Assembly: GCA_008508345.1 (NCBI GenBank)
Contig: QNGE01001278.1
Span: forward strand, 81,348 to 145,347
DNA length: 64,000 bases
Direction of reading: 5' to 3'
Origin: Paragonimus westermani
Lineage: Eukaryota > Platyhelminthes > Trematoda > Plagiorchiida > Troglotrematidae
The position numbers and the translations under genes were made by a program. Of this stretch, positions 22,776 to 31,158 are shown in pieces; the stretch's first letter is position 1; the number at the start of each line of letters is the position of its first letter. The notes beneath the pieces were generated by a model. The model worked only from the letters and a program-made list of their open reading frames with translations. It made no database searches and was not told the DNA's origin.

Positions 22776-24344
22776 TAATTATATTTCTTCGGATTACCTG
22801 GTCTTAGTGTTTTTATTATCGTTTCACACATTCAATCTCATTCTGGTGGTCCAGTTATTCACCATTTGCCAAGTTTACGTACGCATTCGAATCACTCCCA
22901 TAATCACGAGATTCACAACGGTTGCACGCAATTTCCTCGCCCCAACATACATCAACACTTCACGCCTGAACGCCTCCATAGATCTTCTAAAGTCTTCACT
23001 TGCATCCGCTTCACGCACAGTCTCTATGGTGACCTAGTTGCAAACTTCATCCCATTGAAAGCCAATTCTTCTGAACACCTTAATCCCTGTTCATTCATGG
23101 AACTTCTCTGCGGAGAATGATACTATTCCGATTTCTGATGTCTCCCGAGCGGTCTTACCAAACACCGCCTTGATATTTCTTTCTGTTCCAGCATCAGCGC
23201 TCGCTTCAGGTTTTCCGGTCGTTTCGCAGTTACTTCAGCTAATCTTGTGTATCGGATAGATCAGGTCACGTTGAATACCTTTTTCCTACTTTCTGCACTC
23301 CTTCCAACACCCCAGGGGGCCTGCCACCCTTGAACTGTCTCTTGAACGCTGTTTGGCCTAGAGCCAACGATTATACGCTTTGCACTAAGCCATGGCTGCA
23401 TTTCCAGCGTAGCACAGTTCACCGTCATGTTTTCTCATCACCCGGCCACCTCTCAACAACCAATCATTGTTTCTTATGATTCCATTTATATTGTCAGGAA
23501 CACGTTCGGACTGTTCCTCGTGGAAAACGTTCTAAATTGTTAACGGGCGAAGGACAAGTGCAGTGCTAATTCCTGAATTCGTACGCCCAGAGTTTCTCCA
23601 ACCTTATGCTACCGTGAATCGGAAGTCGCAAGGAGTAGACGGTTAATCTGCAAACAAACTTTATTTATTGATTTACTCACCGTTCATAACAGACTTCAAC
23701 GTAACAATTGTCTGGTGCTAGGGAGCTGGACGTGAGAGCACCTTGAACACAGCCGCACAGCAGCCGCCAGAGTGGAAGAGTGCGTCGACGGAAAATTCCA
23801 GTCGGCCTTCAGAATTCAAACAAGCGTTAGACTGGTTAAGTGGCGTTCCTAACGGTAATAGCTCAATATTTTTGTCCAGGTGAACGTAACCTACAGCAGT
23901 AGAGATGATGTTGATTCACTATACAGCTACGAGCAAAACTGCGATACCTATGCCGGCCCACTAACTTTGATGCTAGTGGTGTGTAGTAAATTTACATTCA
24001 CAAGATAATGTGATCCGGCGCGGTGGTGCTGGCAAGACAACTCTCACGTCGCGCGGAGTTCAGAATTTTGAGGACGTCGAAGGTGATCTCACTACACAAG
24101 CATACACCTACTTGCCCACCAAAATTGCTTCTGTATCGACACTATTTCTGGCCTTCATAACGCTGTACATAGTCTTACACGGGCATTTCATACCTTGTTG
24201 GCCGCAATTTTTCAGTTCCTCGAAGAATGACCGCTGAACCTGAGTACTGCTTGACATGATGCGAGTCTGAGTTAACTGAAAAGAGTAGCAAAAATCAGGC
24301 ATGGTGTTTTTGATGTTTCGAAATACAGACACCTAGGGACGCAA
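22776..24344. other. Non-coding stretch between family G and element B
   Basis: No gene or domain recognised; only short ORFs. The RT of the left G copy stops at its left edge and the SINE-like block begins at its right edge. Confidence 0.4.
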
Positions 24345-24680
24345 CTAAAGCAATATGTCATGGGCCGATATGTTATTCACTGAAGAAGAGGGGGAATCAT
24401 GTGCAATCTTCGACGCACGGTGTATCAACAAAACAACAGCACGAGCATGTGTAACATGCCGACCAGCCGACTCTACTCTGGTTGCCCGTGACTTCGCGGA
24501 CCAACCTTCGGGCAACGTGGACGCACCAGGTGACGGCGTTCTTCCGAAGTAGGGGTTCGAACTACAGTCCTGAAAACAGGAACAATACAAACAAGCATGG
24601 GCCGAAGGCCCAGTAAGCCATGCACACGACTTACACAAACGAAAGCTAAAACGGCACCGATAACACAGTAGCACGCCCGT
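24345..24680 (-). repeat. SINE-like repeat, better preserved copy
   Basis: On the - strand it reads TGGCTTACTGG (24620-24610, A-box-like) and, 47 bases on, GTTCGAACCCC (24562-24552, B-box-like). It is homologous to the insertion in the 5' UTR of copy A. The open frame through it (24698-24345) is probably fortuitous. It lies just beyond the 3' tail of element B. A tRNA-derived SINE is the likeliest reading; the tRNA type is not recognisable and the T-arm stem is poor. Confidence 0.45.
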
Positions 24681-24729
24681 TACACAACTAAAATTCAATC
24701 CGTGCGCGCTCGCTGGTTTCGGTTGCGCG

Positions 24730-24760
24730 TTTCAGCAATTTCAGCGATTGATACACGGGT
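24730..24760 (-). repeat. 3' microsatellite-like tail of copy B
   Basis: On the - strand the element ends in two imperfect 9-base units, AATCGCTGA and AATTGCTGA, rather than poly(A). Copies A, C and E end in related units. CR1-group LINEs are known to end in short tandem repeats, which supports the classification. Confidence 0.6.
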
Positions 24761-24906
24761 TCGAGGCAACGGCCCAAGGTTCCCGGATCCAGTCGGTTTT
24801 CCTTGCTCAGTGTCAGCGGGCTTCTGTTGATCTGAAAGGCGATCATTGAAAACAGGGTGTAGCACCGCACATGGAGATTACAGTGAATACCAAGAACAGA
24901 GAAAGA

Positions 24907-27900
24907 TTATTCGCATAATGCAATTTTAGATAAATGAGAATCAAGCAAAGCTTTAAAACGATCCCTAGAAGCGCTACTGACGACCTCAGAAGGAAGGCTG
25001 TTCCAATAGTTAATAACCCTGTAAGAAAAGAACTGCTGCCTAAGAAAGGTCCGAGGACGAAGCTTGAAAAGCTTCCTATTATGTCCTCGCCGGCCGTCAT
25101 CATTCGCTACAGTGAAGAACTGTTCTACAAGACCTACTCTAAAGAAGAAGTGTGTGAGTATTAAATCCCCGCGAAGTCTTCGAAATTCAAGTGGGTAAAG
25201 GTCAAGAATTTCAAGTCGAGACTCGTAAGTAACATTACTCAGGCCCGCGACCATCTTGGTGGCCGCGCGCTGGACACGCTCAACAGCTAATATGTCTCTC
25301 TGCAGGCCGGTATACACGACCTGATTGGCATACTCGAGGAGCGGTCTTATATAAGTCCCGTAAAGCGTTTGAAAAGCGTTCTTGTCCATGCGGGGGAAAG
25401 TGCGCCTAATCATCATAAGAGCGGCAAATCCCTTTTTTGCCGCCATCTCATGGTGATACGTGAAGGACAAGTTAGATGACAACCAGATGCCCAGATCTTT
25501 CTTCAGGTCGATTCTCATGATATCTACTGTGCCAGATGCGCTATGAATCATGAAGGCATTGCCAGAATCTCCACCGAGTGACATGTGAGCACATTTATTG
25601 TCATTTAGTGGGAGACTCCAATCGTCCGACCAGCGCTTGATCGCGTCAAGATCAATTTGTAGTGCGCTGGGATCAGTGGCATTCCAGATTTTTAGGTCGT
25701 CTGCATATAAGAGGACGCTGCTGGAAATGTTGCTTGGAAGGTCGTTGATGTAAATGAGGAATAACAAAGGACCTAGAACTGACCCTTGGGGAACTCCCGC
25801 AGAAATGAAAGAGGGAGACGAAAGGTCTGCTCCGGTCTTGACCCTAAACGTTCTATTATCAAGAAAAGAGGCAATCCAGCGAAGAACCTCTCCTTGAATA
25901 CCGTAGGCTTCCAGTTTGTGTTTCAGGGGGCCGTGTGGGACACGGTCAAAAGCCTTGGCAAAATCAAAGAAGATGGCATCAGAGATGAGGCCATTGTCTT
26001 TGGCCTCCGTCAGACTATCCATGAAAATAAGCATGTTTGTTATGCATGACCGATTAGGAAGGAAGCCATGCTGTGTGGAAGAAAAAAGATTATTTGATAA
26101 GAAGTGATTGAGTATGGCGCGCTTTAGTAGGCGCTCCATTATTTTGCACGGGATGCTAGTGAGGCTGATTGGCCGATAACTAGCCGGAGAGTGCCGGTCA
26201 CCCACTTTAAATATGGGTGTGACCATCGCCTCTTTCCATGCGCTAGGGAGGATGCTAGTCTGGAGTGTTTGCTTGAACAGCTTATAAAGGGGTTCAGCCA
26301 AACTAACAGCTGCTTCCTTGAGTATTCTGGGATGGATCATGTCGGGACCCATTGCACCGTAAGGATTAACCTTGAGTAAAAGGTCTTCGACATCTAGCAC
26401 AGAAAACTCAGCGGTCACGAGTGGTTGCCTGAACTTCTGCAACGGTAGTACAGGATGCCAGCTCGGGGATACGACGTTATAGATTGCCGAGAAGTACTCC
26501 CTGAATAACTCGGCCACAACTAGGGAGTCAGATGAAGTCTCCCCGTTGGGTAGTCGTAAAGAAAGAGCTGAAGGTTTGTTCTTTCTTAGTCGTCGCATAT
26601 GCTTGAATAAGAAGTTTTTGTTCCCGCGGGCTCTTATGAGGATCTTCTCTTGTACGAGTTTGGTGTGTTCGCGGATTTCCCGCCTACACCTGTTTCGGAC
26701 AATGTGGAACGCGCTTAGGTCCTCTGAGTTTCCAGTAAGCTTATGCTTCGCGAATAATTGGGAACGGTTATCGAGAAGACGACGTATCCTGCGTGGAAGG
26801 GGTGGCCGATAAGAGAAAATGCACAGTTTGCGCGGTATAAATAAGTCGTCTGCTTTTTGAATTGCGCTGTGAAACGTGTGGTAGTTCTGGTCCACGGAGT
26901 CCAAGTCAAGAAGAAGTGAACCTAGGTAGGTTCTCAGGCCGTTAAAATCTGCTTGATTAAAGTTTCGAACGGTGAATCTTTTTGCTGGTTGTTGTAACCA
27001 GTAACAGATAAGGTCAAAGGCTAACAGAGAGTGGTCACTGTGTCCAAGTGGTGGCTTGATGATCACTCTGTCTACCAGGTGGCTCTCATTAGTGATAACT
27101 AAGTCGAGCAAAGAGGGAATCTGACCAAAACGGTGCCGCGTCGGGGCGGTGACGTGCTGTGTCCACGCCTTCCGACGTATCAGCGTTGATAAGGAAGTCG
27201 AGAATCCGCTTTCACAGTCCTGGTGAGAAACTGATGCCCAGTTTATCTTGGGTGCGTTAAAATCACCCATAATAAGCAGATGTGTAAAGCGTTGTAGGCC
27301 TAGGAAGTTTTCCAGGCTTACCAGAAGGGTGTTGTCGTCGGGAACGTCTGATGAAGGAGAACGATAAATAACCCCCACTAGGAGTGAGTCTTGGCCGCGC
27401 AGTGGTAGTCGAAGCCAAAGAGCGTCACATTTATCAGAGGACTGGAAGCCACCAATAACCGTGGGTGTCGGGAGACACTGCTGAAGAAAAATCGCAGAAC
27501 CCCCCATTCTCCCTCGGGCAGAGTCAGCCCGGTAAACAGAATACCCCGGAACACTCAGTTCACTGTCACTGATATCACCTGTAAGCCAGGTCTCCGTGAA
27601 GGCGAACATGTGGGGTTGGGTGTCATGAATTAACTGTCTGATTTCCGGTAATTTATTAAACAGACTCAGACAGTTGGTATACATGCATCTGAAAGCTACT
27701 TCCTCGTTGGATTTCGCGAGAAAATAGAAAGGATGGTGCGAGGAAGAGCCTGGGAAAGAAGGCCTAGAAATGAGGAGGGTGGTGGGGCTGGACTCGGTCT
27801 GTTCTTCCGAGTTGTTCTGACGACCCTTCTTCGAGGATGTGGGCGCGACATCACCGCCTGTGCGTACGTCAGCGACCCTAACGGGCGTTCGATCAGCGTT

Positions 27901-28080
27901 CTGGGTGCCGCCACCTGGGAACTTTGCGTCCCCGTCAAATTCCGCTGCTTGGGAGGGTGTTTGAAAGTTTTTACCCACGGAAAATTTGACTTCCTCGTTT
28001 GCTGGGAGCGGGGTTTGGAAGACAGCAAAGGGCGCTGTGTTATGGGGCCACTGAAAGAGATATTTATAGGGGTGGGCCAA
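24907..28080 (-). CDS. ORF2: endonuclease and reverse transcriptase of element B
   Basis: 1057 aa from the first Met at 28080, but translation more likely starts at the Met at 27684 (925 aa), 11 bases after the ORF1 stop. That Met lies in CMYTNC, whose Asn is the endonuclease motif I residue. In the 925-aa numbering the motifs are TETWL (Glu31), GVIYRSP, GDFN (140-143) and HSDH (215-218) of the AP endonuclease, then RT motifs SYRPISLTS, QHGFLPNRSC, FDFAKAFD (573-580), GVPQGSVLGP and YADD (660-663), and the C-terminal SYRVINYWNSLP block. The protein nicks target DNA and primes reverse transcription there. No stop or frameshift was found. The upstream 132 codons overlap ORF1 in another frame and carry no recognisable domain. 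Confidence 0.9.
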   Translation of the reverse strand: MAHPYKYLFQWPHNTAPFAVFQTPLPANEEVKFSVGKNFQTPSQAAEFDGDAKFPGGGTQNADRTPVRVADVRTGGDVAPTSSKKGRQNNSEEQTESSPTTLLISRPSFPGSSSHHPFYFLAKSNEEVAFRCMYTNCLSLFNKLPEIRQLIHDTQPHMFAFTETWLTGDISDSELSVPGYSVYRADSARGRMGGSAIFLQQCLPTPTVIGGFQSSDKCDALWLRLPLRGQDSLLVGVIYRSPSSDVPDDNTLLVSLENFLGLQRFTHLLIMGDFNAPKINWASVSHQDCESGFSTSLSTLIRRKAWTQHVTAPTRHRFGQIPSLLDLVITNESHLVDRVIIKPPLGHSDHSLLAFDLICYWLQQPAKRFTVRNFNQADFNGLRTYLGSLLLDLDSVDQNYHTFHSAIQKADDLFIPRKLCIFSYRPPLPRRIRRLLDNRSQLFAKHKLTGNSEDLSAFHIVRNRCRREIREHTKLVQEKILIRARGNKNFLFKHMRRLRKNKPSALSLRLPNGETSSDSLVVAELFREYFSAIYNVVSPSWHPVLPLQKFRQPLVTAEFSVLDVEDLLLKVNPYGAMGPDMIHPRILKEAAVSLAEPLYKLFKQTLQTSILPSAWKEAMVTPIFKVGDRHSPASYRPISLTSIPCKIMERLLKRAILNHFLSNNLFSSTQHGFLPNRSCITNMLIFMDSLTEAKDNGLISDAIFFDFAKAFDRVPHGPLKHKLEAYGIQGEVLRWIASFLDNRTFRVKTGADLSSPSFISAGVPQGSVLGPLLFLIYINDLPSNISSSVLLYADDLKIWNATDPSALQIDLDAIKRWSDDWSLPLNDNKCAHMSLGGDSGNAFMIHSASGTVDIMRIDLKKDLGIWLSSNLSFTYHHEMAAKKGFAALMMIRRTFPRMDKNAFQTLYGTYIRPLLEYANQVVYTGLQRDILAVERVQRAATKMVAGLSNVTYESRLEILDLYPLEFRRLRGDLILTHFFFRVGLVEQFFTVANDDGRRGHNRKLFKLRPRTFLRQQFFSYRVINYWNSLPSEVVSSASRDRFKALLDSHLSKIALCE

Positions 28081-29216
28081 ATGGATGCTTTTTGAGCTTT
28101 AGGAGGCGGTCCTAGCAGGCTGCTTCCGTTCCGAACTCTTGGGAGGAAGAGTCTTCTGCTGGGCAGTTTGGTGGGTTTCAGGGTGGGTAACTCTGAAGAC
28201 GGTTTTTGCGCGGTGTGTGTATCCTCAATGCTTGTGCCTGTGCCTGAGGCGCCGGTCGTTGGAACGACCATACAGACGGTGCCTCCGCTTTCCACAACAG
28301 ACACAGGGGTCTGAGGGGCTACGTCGATAGCAGAAACTACGACTTTAGTCTCCAGTTGTAGCTTCTGGTCTGCCAAGATTTGTGACTTAGTCTTGGTCCG
28401 CTCTTCGCGTCTCGCTCTCTCTTGCCGGGAGCGGTCGAAAGATACGCCTTTCAAATGGGCGTTGGCGGACTTTAAAGCCTCTGTTTTGCCTACCACTACC
28501 TCGGGACTGAGCATGGCTGGCAAGGTTACCAAAAGGCCAAGTGACTTTTTGGTTGTCTTGGCCCGCAGCCTACTCGCAAGTACCATGTTTGTGGCATCCG
28601 GGGAGAAGGAAGTTCCTAGGACTGTCTTAGCTAGCTCGGTTGGAGAAGAGGTTGTAGGGAAGCGGCCCCATAAGACAACTCTCTTTTCCCTGAGAGCTTT
28701 TTCCTTCATTCTTACTGCCGCCTCCTCTATGTGGGCAGTTGATAGGGCAACTGCTTTCTTGGTGATTGCAACACCGGGGAGAGCAAGCGCTATATACTCA
28801 TTCAGGGAATGTAGTTCTAATTTCATTTCGGACAGAGTCCGTTGATACTCCTCTATCTTACTCTCCATGGAAGAAATGGAAGGAGATACAGAGCTAAGAA
28901 GAGCCCCGCATTTACAGTTGCAGGTTTTCTGCGTCACTCCACTTGACGTGGTGCGTGTGAGACCAGTCAGCTGCGGAGCGGTGCCTTGGCTTTCGCTGAA
29001 CCTGCAACTCATACAGATGTAAATAAGAGATGAGGAAGCTAGCTGTTTGTACTGGTGTTCATTAAGACCAGTGCACTTGAAGTGATACCACTTCTGACAC
29101 TGGTCGCACTGCATGCCGTTTTGTACGGGTATTTTACAACCATACCGGCCGCAGGCGCTTGCTACTACAGACTGTGTCTGCTGAGTTCCAGCACTGCTAG
29201 ATCTAACACGGGTCAT
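27696..29216 (-). CDS. ORF1: PHD-like zinc-finger protein of element B
   Basis: 506 aa from MTRVRSSSAG at 29216; the frame is open 26 codons further upstream, but this Met matches the start in A, C and D. Residues 22-71 form a C4HC3 PHD-like finger (C22, C27, C37, C40, H45, C48, C68, C71). A further Cys cluster (CNCKCG) and a Leu-rich, probably coiled-coil stretch follow, then a basic Lys/Arg-rich middle and a C-terminal TLTYAQAVMSR-type motif shared with A and C (SLTYAQAVMSR here). PHD-bearing ORF1 proteins are known in CR1-group LINEs and are thought to bind RNA or chromatin. It ends 11 bases before the likely ORF2 start. Confidence 0.85.
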   Translation of the reverse strand: MTRVRSSSAGTQQTQSVVASACGRYGCKIPVQNGMQCDQCQKWYHFKCTGLNEHQYKQLASSSLIYICMSCRFSESQGTAPQLTGLTRTTSSGVTQKTCNCKCGALLSSVSPSISSMESKIEEYQRTLSEMKLELHSLNEYIALALPGVAITKKAVALSTAHIEEAAVRMKEKALREKRVVLWGRFPTTSSPTELAKTVLGTSFSPDATNMVLASRLRAKTTKKSLGLLVTLPAMLSPEVVVGKTEALKSANAHLKGVSFDRSRQERARREERTKTKSQILADQKLQLETKVVVSAIDVAPQTPVSVVESGGTVCMVVPTTGASGTGTSIEDTHTAQKPSSELPTLKPTKLPSRRLFLPRVRNGSSLLGPPPKAQKASIWPTPINISFSGPITQRPLLSSKPRSQQTRKSNFPWVKTFKHPPKQRNLTGTQSSQVAAPRTLIERPLGSLTYAQAVMSRPHPRRRVVRTTRKNRPSPAPPPSSFLGLLSQALPRTILSIFSRNPTRK

Positions 29217-29238
29217 TGTCGAAAAAGATGAGTAATAT

Positions 29239-29546
29239 GCAAGGGGGCTAAAAATAGTACGGACACTATCGAACACGAACAATAAAATATGCAATGAATA
29301 ATGCTATTCGACAAAGAACAGCAATGATTGTGTAAATTTTTTGATGCACTGGGCACCAAGGAAACACGAGGCTAGAGAATTATACGGATAAAATCGAGCA
29401 CAATATGACACGCGATGAATTATGCTATTCGACGAAGAATAGCAATGATCGTGTATAATTTTTTGATGCACTGGGCACCAAGATAGAAAAAATATGAACG
29501 AACAATGACAGCCAGGAAATTTAAACCAAATTTCGAGTAACCCGCG
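29239..29546 (-). repeat. 5' UTR tandem monomers of element B
   Basis: Two units. The landmark TTGATGCACTGGGCACCAAG ends at 29360 and again at 29482, a period of 122 bp. Each unit carries an inverted repeat; the best is CTATTCGACGAAGAATAG at 29425-29442 (6-bp arms, 6-bp loop). The unit is shared with A, C and D in differing copy number. By analogy with monomer-type LINE promoters it may drive element transcription; this is inferred. Confidence 0.6.
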
Positions 29547-29836
29547 TAAATGCGTTACACAGAAGAGAGTACGGAATAAATTATAGTACAGTTCCCAGTC
29601 ACTTGCGTGATCGTTGTAATAAGGTGAGTGCTAATTGTGTGCAAAATATCGATTATGTCAACCTCAAAGTCAGCTTTCCACATAAATAATTTTGTTTGAA
29701 AGAGCCAATTATTGCAACAACCAACAAACAAGCTTTCAAATATACACGCCAAAATGTATCCATTCTTAATTGAAGTGAATTTGCTTATTTAACGAAAGAG
29801 CTGTCTGCTTCCTTGTCCAATCTCACAAGTAGAGAA
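29547..29836. promoter_or_regulatory. Head-to-head spacer between element B and the CEP83-like gene
   Basis: Only 290 bases separate B's 5' end (reading left) from the CEP83 start codon (reading right). The 5' UTR or core promoter of the gene must lie here or upstream inside B. A pyrimidine-rich stretch followed by CTCACAAG at about 29822-29829 resembles a splice acceptor just before the ATG, compatible with a separate 5' UTR exon or spliced-leader addition. No TATA box stands out. Confidence 0.35.
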
Positions 29837-29980
29837 ATGCCTACCACCACTGACGTCGTGGAAAACTCTCCGGGCGATAACTATTTTGAAGACCGAGACG
29901 TGCTTCCCAACGATATTCTACATGCAGTCCAACATAAAATCAACTACCAAACTTTGAAGGATGCTTATCAGAAGCTCCAG
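29837..29980 (+). CDS. CEP83-like exon 1 (residues 1-48)
   Basis: The ATG at 29837 is the first Met after an in-frame TGA at 29771. The exon encodes MPTTTDVVEN... and ends with HKINYQTLKDAYQKLQ before donor GTTAGT, phase 0. The C-terminal block matches the HKANYQTLK segment of human CEP83 as I recall it, and is the most specific evidence for identity. The first about 30 residues are acidic and probably disordered, as in the vertebrate protein. Confidence 0.75.
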
Positions 29981-30487
29981 GTTAGTTGAGATGTTTTTTT
30001 GTCGCGTTTCCAAATTTTATGACGTGTTATAAAATTTGGGGTTCGTTGGAAAGTGTTTTGCGGTAACATTTTCTAACCAACCCCAACCCCATGGTTATGA
30101 ATCGCGATCAACAAAATAGCGAGTCGATTCGGCCATTTTTGATTGCTCGTGGAAACGGCGTACATATTAAAAGACGGTACACATTTAAACCGAAAAACAA
30201 ATATATTTGTATACATTGTATAGGGCTGCGGCGCATTCGTGAGAAAACAGTTGTCCGCATACAACAAGCGCGCTTGTCGGGATGTTAACATCCGAACTCA
30301 CCAGTTTTACTGGCCTCTTGTGGAGCTAGAGGTATAACACTTGCATAGTAAACCTACCTTGAGGTATTCAGGTAAAAGTCGGTAGTATGCACATGTAGGC
30401 CATTGGCCAACATATGAATCAGAATCCCATCGAATTCAGATTGATTTGAAACCGGAACTCTAAGAGTATTTCTTGTGGTTCTCCCCA

Positions 30488-30541
30488 CAGGTGGGCCTCG
30501 TTGAAAATGAAGAATTCTTCATTATCAACGAGGCCCACCTG
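30488..30541. repeat. 54-bp near-perfect palindrome
   Basis: Arms of 27 bases with no spacer and one mismatched pair, centred on GAATTC at 30512-30517. The left arm begins CAGGTGGGCCTCGTTGA and the right arm ends TCAACGAGGCCCACCTG. It can form a long hairpin or cruciform. Its left end looks like a splice acceptor (CCCCACAG/GTGGG), but the short frame after it stops within 24 codons and does not fit the gene. Confidence 0.9.
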
Positions 30542-31061
30542 AATACCGTTGGGTAAAACTGCGTGAACTTGGCCTACAGTGATGCATCCCTGCTAGCACA
30601 ATTAGGTTTAGATTACACAAAAACACAATATACTCTACATTGACCAATGCGAGAGTGCGTTAGGGATGAATTACGCTTTTGACAGACAGAACCAGAAATT
30701 ACCCTAAAGATGTAGCGCAAAACGGCTACACGTACAATGAGTGATTTCTTATATGTGAAAGTTTCCCTCCTCGGTTCTCATATGAATACATTTGTGGAGA
30801 CAAGGAACGATAGCGGAATTAGTCACGCGGAATTTCGTCCACGTTCATTCTTGTTGCTTCTTCACTGGTCACGAATACACAACCGTACTCTATCCCAAGA
30901 TTGACGTAATTCATCCCAAAACCTTACACCAATCAAATGCCAGCGTATTTTATCACGAAACTGCCGTAAATTATCCCTAAATAATCCCTAGTGTGTGCTA
31001 GCAGGTATCCAACTACGAGTCAAGCACTACTGCTCACGCTAGTGACAAAGCAGTCTCCGCT

Positions 31062-31158
31062 GGCGTAGGATTATTGCACATGGTGTTCTATGGTCCTTAA
31101 ACAGTTTCCCTGGTTGTCCAGTAATGCCTATTGTTCGAGATGATCAGAAGTGAATTAC
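31062..31158 (+). repeat. Dispersed short repeat, copy 2
   Basis: Partner of 1632-1774. The 19 bases GGCGTAGGATTATTGCACA are identical, and TATTGTTCGAGA with a following GAAGTGAA is also shared. It lies in intron 1 of the CEP83-like gene. Family unknown. Confidence 0.4.

Larger units (their letters stand above)
24730..29546 (-). mobile_element. CR1-like non-LTR retrotransposon, copy B (both ORFs intact)
   Basis: Full-length element of about 4.8 kb. The 5' terminus is CGCGGGTTACTCG at 29546. Two 122-bp spaced monomers, an intact ORF1, an intact ORF2, a 3' UTR and a tail with units AATCGCTGA and AATTGCTGA follow. It is the only copy here without a disabling lesion, so it could be a source of new copies. 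Its sequence is clearly diverged from A/C (a related subfamily) and closer to D/E. I found no convincing target-site duplication. It is antisense to, and immediately upstream of, the CEP83-like gene. Confidence 0.9.

Noticed and set aside
24345..24698. 117-codon open frame on the - strand as a gene
   Set aside because: It overlaps the SINE-like repeat, and a shorter, diverged version of the frame occurs in the copy inside LINE A; no domain.
30488..30560. Palindrome region as a CEP83 micro-exon
   Set aside because: The frame after CCCCACAG stops after 23 codons, and exons 1 and 2 already join in phase with a match to human CEP83.
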